The notes under the pieces are model-generated. The model saw only the letters and a list, made by a program, of their open reading frames with translations. It made no database searches and was not told the origin of the DNA. The translations under genes and the position numbers were made by a program. Source: Anticarsia gemmatalis (Eukaryota; Arthropoda; Insecta; Lepidoptera; Erebidae). From it: a DNA stretch of 64,000 bases. Where the stretch lies: the NCBI RefSeq assembly GCF_050436995.1, contig NC_134754.1, forward strand, positions 5,759,001 through 5,823,000, given 5' to 3'. Of the stretch, positions 12,901-21,027 are shown piece after piece; position 1 is the first letter of the stretch; each line of letters opens with the position of its first letter.

Positions 12901-15900
12901 CCATGTGAAAAACAGTCAACGCTCAAATCTAAGCCTGCAACGTTGAAGGTTTGACCCTGTGCTTGGTCATTGCAAAAGATGTCTTTACCGGAAACTGTAA
13001 ACGTTTAAATTGGAAGGGTAAATCCGATGGTATCAGGGGGATTCGGGGAATCAATACATCTTCTCGTGTGATTGCGACTTCTTGCGCGAAGTGCGATTTA
13101 ATACTAACCTTAGAATACAATACCTACTATTATCATACAATTATTGTTGTCGCGCTGAAAAGCACGTTTTATTTTTCTCAAAGAGCTGCGATAAATAAAC
13201 GCGTCCGATCGCTTACAATTTCAAAGTGCTAATGGGGAGCCGCTGCCGCCGACGCGCTATTTATAGGGACGCTGCCCCCGCCGCCGCGGCCGGCCCGTAC
13301 CGTGCCGCAATACTAATATCGTGATATCTCCTAAACTATATGTCTAAATAACACACTGTAAACTGCAAAAATAATCTAAATTAAATGCTCGTGATGATGA
13401 ACTTACTTATTTTGATAAGGATATATGTATTATTGGTTATACCACCAGTTAAACATCACCCAACGAATTAAATGTTTTTTTAATACAGAAAAGTAGTTTT
13501 TGTGACTTAAATAAAAAAGCTGGATATATGTCATCGCGGACTTTTTTGTAGAACTAATAAAGACCAATGTTTTTGCTATACATTGTTCTTACTTGTATCC
13601 AACGGTATAAGCGGCGCACGCACAAATGCAATCTTCAATTAGATTTTTTTTCTGACTTCTTGGACATAAATCGCTATAACTCAGCTAATATAGTTTCAAT
13701 GTATTTCAATTATATATAAAAACCTGTCGGAGAAAATACTCTTTCTATTAGTGAAAACCGCATCAAAATCCGTTGCGTAGTTTTAAAGTTTTATGCATAC
13801 GAAGGGACTACAGACAAAATGGGCGACTTTGTTTTATACTATGTAGTGATTACGGTAACTCCATAACTGTGTCCATTAGTTTTATTTACATAAATGATTA
13901 TTATTGCAATAATTGCGATTGTAATTTTATTATAAACAATTAAATATGCCCAATAAAAATGGAGTATGCAAACTTCTAAGAGTATTAATTAAGAATATCT
14001 TTTACGAAATTCATCATCAGCCTAACCTTTCTTCATTTTATGTTGGTGTCGGCTTTTAGCTAAATACCAGAATTTTACATGGAGCGAATTCGGAATTCGG
14101 ATTTCGGATTCGGAATCAGACCTCTACAACCTATATATATGGTCACCCATCCACAGAATAACCTCGGAAAGGATAGCTTAACCACAAATTTCGATTCGAT
14201 CGCGTGGCTATTGTTACTTAGCCACGAGTTTCTCACTTTACGAACTTCATACGACACAAAATCATGTCAACGCTAATAAAAACTTTCATATTAAGGCGAA
14301 TCATATTATTATAAAGTTTTGCAAAACTATTTTTAATATTGAATCTCAACACAAAAGCTTTTAACTATGCAACTATTCGCAAGTAATATTGCTTTATTAA
14401 ATAACATACATACGAGGCTTGGCCCGCAAGAAGACATTTTCTTCTGAACTAATTTTAATCAAACTTTACAGGGTCTTCAACAAATTATACGAAATGACAC
14501 CATACACGATCTAGAATAAGAAAATTATTTATTTTGTGATATATAAAATAATATATACATATATTTATAAAGGATACACACCATAAAACAGAATTTTCCT
14601 TTTAATGTTCTATATTTCTGGTATAGTTGTCATCTAAGTGTGATTAAATTTACTTTTGATTGAATCCGAGACCATTACGTAAATAATATCAACAATTCTC
14701 AACGGTATCCGATATTAGATTTCCAGTCAAATGAAAGGGGTCGCAGGGCGGAACCAATCAGGTTGAAAGCTAAGGTCTGACCCAAACAAAGCCTGCAAAA
14801 TGCTAAATAAAGATTTCTTTACATCGAACACACGTGGTATCTATTTTACCGAGATTTTACCTAACAAGAAAAGGTACAGGTACAGGATTGAATCTTTACG
14901 CAGGATAAAAGGATTGTGGTCGAGATTGTGTTCTTTGCGAATCAACGACTTAATACGTATTATAACAATAATATTAACAAAAACGTATTTGCGTATATTT
15001 TTCATTTTACTGTTTGTAATTCGGTCACGTCTGAACGAAGTAAATGCCAATAAAACTTTGCGGAATGAGATAACAGTAGGCAATGCCGTTTTCCGCGACA
15101 TAAACATCGTTTGTACGAACTTTCCGAATATAATACAAGTAATAAACAACGTATAAGAAGACGTATTTGTGATGTTTATGAAGAAACAAAACTTTTGATT
15201 GTGGCGATGCAAAAGTGCAATTGAGTATAAGGGTAGTAAATATGTGCTCTACTTATTTGTAGTCCAATGTTTTCTCAACATGTAGGTATATACATGTTCA
15301 ACGGAAAAGCTTTTAAGAGAAAGTTCTCGAAGGCCTGAGGGACTCACATCGAGCCGGCCACCGTCTCATTCCACAATCACTTCTGTAAACGATACACAAG
15401 TTCCGGGAAAACATATCAAAGCCAGTGTTTGATTTCTATGTAATCTGTTTGAACATAACGTACTTCCGTTAGCCTTGACCGTAAACGAAAATAAAATGAA
15501 ACTCGGTCAAATAATAATGTTTATATTTGTTTGGTGACTTTGAAATCCGCTTAGCTATCGATTTGTTCTCAATCTAACCTTATGTGAACTTCGGTTTCGT
15601 ACAACGAATTTAGATGAAACATTTTATTAATCCTTGTTACATGTTTTACGAATACTCAACATTGTTAGAGTATAGTTGACACAAATATAGTAGAATGTAA
15701 GTATAAGGTAAATGACAAAGTTGCAGATCGACTATCTACTCGCAAGATAGTAAATATGGTATGTAGTCTCTCCTCAGCTGAGTTTACGACTTGTTCAAGA
15801 CGATAAGCAGCTGATACCTTCTAGGTTTTTCGCGTTTCTCCTACGTTACACAGCGTGAAATAATCTATGTACATTAAAATATTTCTTCCCTTTGTCCGAG

Positions 15901-16938
15901 ACGGTGTAACTGACCTCTAACAATGTAAGATACCAAATAAAGACAACAGTACAATCACAATTATGTGCTAATTTTATCACTTATTGTCGTTATTATACAC
16001 CGCTAACAAAGCTTTAAGCACTTATCTTAGTCGTGCGAGAATGACATCAGTGCTAATATTCTTTTTTGTATGGTAATTTCATTGTTATTAAAAACAAACA
16101 GCGCAGATTTTGGTCGTGTTAACGAGGCAAGAATAGCTAGATACAGAGCCTAGCACCGCCTCTTAAACATCTAACTGCCTCGTCTACGATAGACTCCGCC
16201 TGTATGCAAATGTGGCGGAAGAGCCTCCGGCGAGGCAAGTGGGGGTGTCTGCGGCATGAGGGGGGAGGAAGCAGCACAGACCGCCGGGTCAACACGGGCC
16301 CGACCGTATTTTTGTGCCTCGTCAAAGTAAAATTAACGCGTTAGAATTGCAAATCATTTCGCGACAAAGAAATGACAAGGAGCCGCGTCGACAGCCTTGT
16401 GGATTTTTCTCATAACGCCCATTATCTCGTTTTGTTTTTTCGTACGCAAACGGCATTTCCTTAATATTAAGGCCACATGAATCAGATTTTTCTATTTGAA
16501 ACGGGAAATGCGAACGCTAACGCAATATGGATATGCGCCGCCGGCTACAATCGATAGCGAATGCTTTTTTCCCATTGTTCCCTCGTTACGGCACTCAATT
16601 TTACAATACGTGTGCAATCGAGTAACTTTAAAATATACGTCACTGTAAGATTTTAAACCAGCATGTTTTTTCGTTTTATACTCCATTTTGCTCGAACAAA
16701 ATCCATTTACACTAAAATAAATCTAAATTTTGTTGTAGAAAAGGTAAAAAATCATAAACCTATGATAAATGTTACAAGCATGTACCTTTGAAAGTTTGCG
16801 GCTGATTGGGGTTCCTTGCGCTGACAGCCTTCACAGTGACTCCTGGGCCACCGTACTGTATTTCAGAGACAGCTGTACCGAGCCTTATGTCAAGCCCATC
16901 GGCGAGAGCCACTGGCACGCATGAGTATCCGTTGCGAA
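6767..16938 (-). CDS. LSD1: Lysine-specific histone demethylase 1 (LSD1/KDM1A, Su(var)3-3), C-terminal six coding exons, 5' partial
   Basis: Join of 16786-16938, 11257-11369, 10798-10921, 7832-8015, 7242-7369 and 6767-6924, read on the minus strand. All introns are GT-AG and all junction phases agree, giving about 285 residues and a stop. The product is a FAD-dependent amine oxidase that demethylates mono- and dimethylated H3K4 in the nucleus, usually with a CoREST partner. Visible hallmarks are NGYSCVPVALADGLDI, the AVLCTLPLGVLK-type strand, NLNKVVLCF with the catalytic lysine (fragment residue 102; Lys661 in human), WRADPFARGSY containing the aromatic-cage Trp and Tyr (Trp751 and Tyr761 in human), and the C-terminal FAD-contact block GEHTMRNYPATVHGA. 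The tail is Ala-rich and short. The first codon is split, so at least one more exon lies upstream. SWIRM, N-terminal FAD-binding and Tower segments are not in these exons. Close similarity to LSD1, rather than LSD2 or a spermine oxidase, makes the identity firm. Confidence 0.95.
7242..7369 (-). CDS. LSD1: LSD1 penultimate coding exon
   Basis: 128 bases, 42 full codons flanked by split Arg and Gly codons. It encodes WRADPFARGSYSFVAVGSSG and runs to ENRLFFAG. The first Trp and the Tyr after Gly-Ser match the human aromatic-cage residues 751 and 761; the second Trp of the human WRADPW motif is Phe here. Donor is GTGAGT and acceptor TTCCTTAG. The intron on its 5' side, 7370-7831, is 462 bases. 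Confidence 0.95.
7832..8015 (-). CDS. LSD1: LSD1 exon encoding the ELFLFWNLY to PQPKE segment
   Basis: 184 bases, 60 full codons. It encodes ELFLFWNLYSAPVLLALVAG, then a run containing ENVTDDVIVGRC and KSIFGHAAVPQPKECVVT. This block is nearly diagnostic for LSD1 against other flavin amine oxidases. Donor GTAATG, acceptor CCATCTTAG. Phases match both neighbours (G|GA before, AG|A after). Confidence 0.95.
8016..10797 (-). other. LSD1 intron, 2.8 kb
   Basis: Minus-strand donor GTTTGATA at 10797 and acceptor ending TTAG at 8016. The open frames inside (for example 8490-8711, 9902-10132 and 10153-10428, all minus) have no recognisable domains and AT-driven composition, so I read them as chance. 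No transposon ends were recognised. Confidence 0.7.
10798..10921 (-). CDS. LSD1: LSD1 exon with the catalytic lysine
   Basis: 124 bases, 41 codons plus one base. It encodes VAAIKRLGYGNLNKVVLCF, then ERTFWDPSANLFGHVG and TTTASR. The Lys in NLNKVVLCF aligns with human Lys661, which bridges to the flavin N5 through water and is required for catalysis. Donor GTTTGA is a weaker GT site than its neighbours, and the acceptor is GTTTCTAG. The intron on its 5' side, 10922-11256, is 335 bases. Confidence 0.95.
11257..11369 (-). CDS. LSD1: LSD1 exon encoding DVVLCTLPLGVLK to PPLPDWK
   Basis: 113 bases, 37 codons after two bases that complete a Gly codon. It starts DVVLCTLPLGVLKVAVANNG and ends FDPPLPDWK, the strand leading into the catalytic-lysine exon. 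The Asn/Gln-rich stretch between LGVLK and FDPPLP is a few residues longer than in vertebrate LSD1. Donor GTATGG, acceptor CTTTGCAG. Confidence 0.93.
11970..11985 (-). other. Helitron subterminal hairpin
   Basis: CGCAA at 11970-11974 pairs with TTGCG at 11981-11985 around a six-base loop. It lies 8 bases before the CTAG terminus on the minus strand. Such hairpins mark the 3' end of Helitrons and act in termination of rolling-circle transposition. Confidence 0.75.
12090..12780. repeat. T-rich low-complexity tract inside the Helitron
   Basis: About 700 bases dominated on the plus strand by T runs with TTTA, TTAC and TACCT units, for example around 12230-12400 and 12530-12800. It lies between the helicase remnant and the 3' terminus of the element. 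Near-repeats such as AGAAGATTAAC near 12386 and again near 12710 suggest internal duplication. Confidence 0.6.
12798..13120 (-). pseudogene. Helitron helicase C-terminal fragment, frameshifted
   Basis: The first part (about 13105 to 12965) encodes EDVLIPRIPLIPSDLPFQFK, then RLQFPVKTSFAMT. In a shifted frame the reading continues AQGQTFNVAGLDLSVDCFSH, then GQLYVALSRVTSRENMFVLS, ending VVYKDIL and a stop at 12798. These are the last conserved blocks of the PIF1-like helicase of Helitron Rep-helicase proteins. The shift falls where other copies have three more residues between the FAMT and AQGQ motifs, consistent with loss of about seven bases. Upstream helicase motifs and the Rep domain are absent, so the gene is dead. 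Confidence 0.85.
14005..14235. repeat. Possible dispersed repeat with short TTCGGA tandem and hairpin
   Basis: Contains a short tandem of TTCGGA-like units (about 14088-14116). A stretch reading GGTCACCCATCCACAGAAT is reminiscent of repeats scattered through lepidopteran genomes. A perfect 8-bp hairpin follows (14203-14210 with 14219-14226, CGTGGCTA). No termini or target duplication could be defined, so assignment to an element family is tentative. Confidence 0.3.
16180..16325. promoter_or_regulatory. GC-rich intronic patch with POU octamer motif
   Basis: About 145 bases much richer in G and C than the surroundings, inside the largest LSD1 intron. It contains ATGCAAAT (16204-16211), the POU-domain octamer. 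The minus-strand open frame through it has no recognisable protein motif, so a regulatory role is likelier than coding. Function is inferred from composition and one motif only. Confidence 0.3.
16786..16938 (-). CDS. LSD1: LSD1 exon encoding RNGYSCVPVALADGLDI to QTFK (first LSD1 exon in the window)
   Basis: 153 bases: two bases completing a Val codon, 50 codons, and one base of the next Gly codon. It begins RNGYSCVPVALADGLDIRLG and ends NQPQTFK. NGYSCVPVAL is a hallmark of LSD1 and lines the substrate side of the active site. Acceptor is TTTTTTTGCAG on the minus strand and donor GTACATG. The split first codon shows that translation continues from an upstream exon, which I could not find between 16939 and 64000. 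Confidence 0.95.
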
Positions 16939-19900
16939 CTGCAAAAAAACATTTATTTTTTTTGAAGTCGTAGGTACCCACTATACATAAAATTCACGTT
17001 ATAAAATCAAAATGAAAGCTCAGAGCAAATTCACTTGAGCGAAAATCGCAAATAGTGCGAACACGGAAGGTACGCAGTATGACTGTTACATTGTATGTGG
17101 AATTGTGGACCAGCTGCGTATACAAACTGAAACTGAATTCCCAATTTTCAATGGAAGGAACGACAATCGAAAAAAGATGTGTGAATAATTTTATATAAAA
17201 ACTATTGGGTCATAATTTACTTGTTTAGGTGTCAAATAAAAGATTGATAAATTACCTACATACATAAGTAAACACCACACCAAATTAGAAGAATTATTTT
17301 AAAGAGTTTACTGCCTTCCCCGCGTCTGAAATGTTGTCGAGCAAACTTCAGAAGTACAATAAAACTAAACAATACAACTAACAACAAAATACCAATTCCC
17401 AAACAATGAAGCCGTACTCATTGCAACGCACAAAGCACACAACTTATCTCTTTACTAGTAGAACTACTCAATCTGTACTTCAAAAGATCGTAACATTTGA
17501 ACAAAAAAAATCTTTGGTTAACTTTCTTCGCTTTGTCTCGAGTGCTTGTTGGTACAGTTGTATCCGAAGGTGGCCGATAAACCGGCACACACGATGTGAT
17601 CACAATGCACTTTCCAATTAGGCTGATAGCACGCCGCCGGCAAAGCACTATTGTGTTTTAATAACTTTAAGTGGATTTCTTACTCCATTATGTTAGTTCG
17701 TGGCGTAGAGTAGCGCTGTGAGTGTACATAGACTGTTGATGTTACTAAAACCATTTTCGTAGCAAGTGGATGCGTTCATAGTAACCTGTAGTGCTTCATA
17801 AAACTTGCCGATGCGTTTCGCTTTACACGTAATAGCTACCGTGGATGTTAATACGAATAAAATATACTTCATTAATATTTTATTATTTGTCATTTATTGA
17901 TGGCATCCTGCCAGCTAATCATTCAGATGAGTCGCCGAGGGCTAATCGGCAAATGACTAGTAGTCGAGCAGTCAGCCTATCAATAACCTCTTAGTAAAGT
18001 ACACGCCCAGATCAAAAGATTGATTCTGTTTATACCAGGTTAGTCACCGTTCACAGAAGTAATACGAGTTTTTCATACATTGATAGGAAAGAAGCTGACG
18101 AGACATTACAGTTAACAGTAAAAGACTATTTCCTTCGAATGTCGTTCGATATCTATCCAAAAATAAAATAGACGGTAGCACGTCCACTAAAACTCGGATA
18201 ACACAATGTCCAATGTTCGGGTACACTGAGGCTAGTTTCAGTACATCGCAACAGTGTACCATTTAACGATATTAGCCCGGTTCGTTGTCGCTGGCAACAT
18301 TGAACGAACAAACAGTCCGAAACTAAAGTACCATAAAAGGAGACCGCGAAACGTGTGCAGACAGACAACAATTGTGTCATTGCAACTCCAATAGATGTAA
18401 ATGTAGTTTAGATTAAACGTCCGTTTGTTAATGCCATTGCTGTCTATACGTAACTATTGCATACTTCACATACCGTAGACTCTAGTTAAGTAACAGGGTG
18501 TGTGAAAATCGCGTAACTTGAAGGGTCATGGTCTGGATGAATAAAGGGGTCATTTTTTGACGAGGTTGTCGGGCATTTGGTATATCTATTACAACAAACT
18601 ATAATATAAATTGGTAAGTATCAGAAAAGAGCTAGTAATAACAACTAACCAACTTAATAAAACGACTCACAATTACCGTAAGTCGGAATAACGTAATTCG
18701 AGATATGGTTGCATTTCAGTTTATTGCGATATTTGCCAGAAACAAGTCCTATAAGCGAAATTCATGGATTTATAATTAAACGAATTGAAATTTCAATACC
18801 TTTGAGAGATATCTAATTTTATTGCTTCGTGACTCTAACTAGCAATAGGATTTAGAAATACGATGTAATTATTGCTATGTTATTAGCAACCAGATAAATA
18901 ATTGCAGTGCTACTTCGCATAATTTATATCCAATCACGGTACAAACTAACAAACGGACAAAACAATTTAATCCTTAATGAAACACAAGACTGATTAACAA
19001 AATTAACAACATGCTTCAATTGCCGTAACTTAAATTCAATTGGAAAATATATTTTGTTCATTTCCAGTGCCCAGATCACCTGGCCACTAATTTAGCAATT
19101 TGAGCGTCGGTAATACGTGTATGGGGTAACAAACAAGCGATATGTTCAAAGAGAAATAATTGTAAGCAGCGTTTTTCCTCCACCGCAAAACACGGACGGA
19201 CTTGGCAACTTATTACCAATTTTATTATGTGTTAATGTCGGTACAAAAGATCTAAAGCTTTGAAGCCCACAAAAAATATTTCAATAACATTGTTAGCCGC
19301 TAACTGGACTAACCGCTACCCATTACTGCGCCAATTTACCCCAGCACACATATTGGTCGAGTTCTCAAAAAAATGGGAAGCCCTCGTTAAAAATGATGTG
19401 CGGGTTCCTTTTAAGTTTTAAAGTGTAGAATAAGGGCTGGTTGATTGTAACACTAGTCTCTTTTAATAAACAATTATTATAATCAACATAGTTTAAAAGT
19501 AAGACTTCTTTATACGGGCTTTATAATATTATACCTCTACGATATCAACATTTATTTAGTACAAACTTCTATTAGAATACTACACAGCGTACGAGATTTA
19601 GGGAAAATTTAAATTTAAAAGTCCTGTGAATGCAGTCACTGAGAGTGAGTGACGTAGTGCAGGTCCCTAATATCGGCGTACGGGCGGAATTAACAAGGAG
19701 ACCGCACTCGGTTGAGCCAAAAGAGCCCAATTTACCGTCCACCTGAAGTGTATCAGCGACATTGTAGCGTTTAATGTTGTTACTACGGTTTGATGCCCGT
19801 GTGCAACATGGCCACGGCTTTTGCTACACATGTTGTATTCATCCGCATTAGAACTGCGTAAAAATGAATAAAAAAACTATTCTGTACATTTTTAAATGCT

Positions 19901-20800
19901 ACGCTAAAAAAGTTGTCGTATCCTAATAGCAGCATTTTTACAACAACAAAACACAAACTTGGCAACCAAGTGAAATATAGCAATGCTGTGTAATCAGCGT
20001 AAATATTTCCATTTCGCTCATAAATATCCATTGAGAGTATCTCGACAATGCAATGCTAGTATTTGTCGCATCAAGTTGATCTATGTCAGCGGCGTGAATC
20101 TCGATCACGGTACGCTTGCAGTCAACGTGATTTGTTGGCCCAACAGAGAGCCCAACGAGATTCTACCTTCAAACAATGTTACTACGGCTTTTGACCGGCG
20201 AGACAATCATAATACAAACTTGCTTTATATTCTGTTCAACTCGTTCTTCCTTCCACAAAAATACACAAAATATTCTCAGGATACCCAATGCTTTATCAAA
20301 ATAATGAACAGCATAGCGAGTAATGTACTGAGTGAGCGATTAATCAACCATAAGCCGCACCCTTAAGCGAAGAATCTCTTGAAAAATAGATGTCTATATT
20401 TCTTACAAGACATTTCACATGAACAAGGAAATTTATGAAACTATCTCGAAGGCGAACAAATCATAAATCTTGTTTGCTCATAATAAAATACAATTGATAT
20501 TTTAAACCGCCACAAGCAAACTTGTTGAAGAGAGTTTTGCAAATTCGCGTAATAGATCTATTGCAGTACAAAATGTTATTTGTGTTTATCGCAAAACACA
20601 ATAATGTTTTGTTAGCTGGTATTCTATCTTGAATGTTAACTGTCGATCGTTCGTATTTGGAATGAGGTATTTACATTGGTTACATACAAGTAACGAAGAA
20701 GTTACAATTGAAACATTCTAAATACGACCCACACTAGTTCGCGAGTATCGCATTAACGACTGCGCAACTTTGTGAAATATCAAAAGCGTACGGTATCCGA
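16939..20800. other. Upstream LSD1 intron or intergenic DNA
   Basis: No exon recognised on either strand. Open frames of 60-127 codons (for example 17406-17621, 18153-18380 and 19983-20366) carry no known motif. The only one with an interesting feature is the signal-peptide-like frame at 17693-17893, listed separately. Confidence 0.5.
17693..17893 (-). CDS. Short frame with signal-peptide-like start (doubtful)
   Basis: 66 codons. An internal Met at residue 8 starts MKYILFVLTSTVAITCKA, a textbook signal peptide ending in Cys-Lys-Ala, followed by KRIGKFYEALQ. After that GTTACT could be a splice donor; otherwise the frame runs about 30 more residues with two Cys. A TATAAAC at about 18030 on the minus strand could serve as a promoter with a leader of about 125 bases. 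No family is recognised and no second exon was identified. It could be chance in AT-rich DNA. Confidence 0.18.
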   Translation of the reverse strand: MTNNKILMKYILFVLTSTVAITCKAKRIGKFYEALQVTMNASTCYENGFSNINSLCTLTALLYATN

Positions 20801-20808
20801 CGAATTAA

Positions 20809-21027
20809 ATGGCGAAAGTTCACCGCTGTGCAGCTCATTGCTTGTGTGTAAAACTGTATGGTGGAATCTTGCATGACAGCGCATCGCCGGCCATCAGGGG
20901 GGTGGGCGCAGAATTAAAATTGGCGATAGCGACGCAGAGTCACATGGAAAATACTCTGAAAATCGGTGCCCTCGGGCTACCGACCGGCGACCGCTGCGGC
21001 TACGTTTTATACGACAACTGGAAGTGA
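20809..21027 (+). other. GC-rich patch with 72-codon frame, coding status doubtful
   Basis: The frame starts with ATG in a favourable context (TTAAATGGCG) and has higher GC than its flanks, but matches no family I know. It contains Cys and Gly residues without a repeated pattern. It may be a regulatory island or an orphan exon. Confidence 0.15.

Larger units (their letters stand above)
11958..13849 (-). mobile_element. Helitron with both termini, internally decayed
   Basis: Read on the minus strand the element begins TCACTACATAG at 13849 and ends GGGTCAGCTAG at 11958. A precedes it and T follows it, the insertion site expected of Helitrons, which end in CTRR and make no target duplication. 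A hairpin (11970-11985) sits 8 bases before the CTAG end. The 5' end sequence and the GCGCGGGTCAGCTAG end are of a type I know as common in lepidopteran Helitrons. Inside is a damaged C-terminal piece of the helicase (12798-13120) and a long T-rich stretch (about 12090-12780). No Rep endonuclease is present, so the copy is non-autonomous. It has the same orientation as the host gene. Confidence 0.85.
11370..16785 (-). other. LSD1 intron, 5.4 kb, with Helitron insertion
   Basis: Minus-strand donor GTACATG at 16785 and acceptor CTTTGCAG ending at 11370. It contains a Helitron (11958-13849), a possible dispersed repeat (14005-14235) and a GC-rich patch with an octamer motif (16180-16325). Two overlapping opposite frames of about 120 codons (14800-15156 plus; 14841-15212 minus) match nothing I recognise and are treated as chance. 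Confidence 0.7.

Noticed and set aside
12929..13232. 93-codon plus-strand frame over the Helitron
   Set aside because: It is the antisense shadow of the helicase remnant, whose protein similarity is on the minus strand.
14800..15212. Opposite overlapping frames of 118 and 123 codons
   Set aside because: Both are rich in Ile, Asn, Lys and Phe, lie inside an LSD1 intron and match no family. Overlap on opposite strands is typical of stop-poor chance sequence.
19983..20366. 127-codon plus-strand frame
   Set aside because: The longest frame outside recognised coding, but no domain, no promoter and no splice logic. Length alone is not enough in 64 kb.
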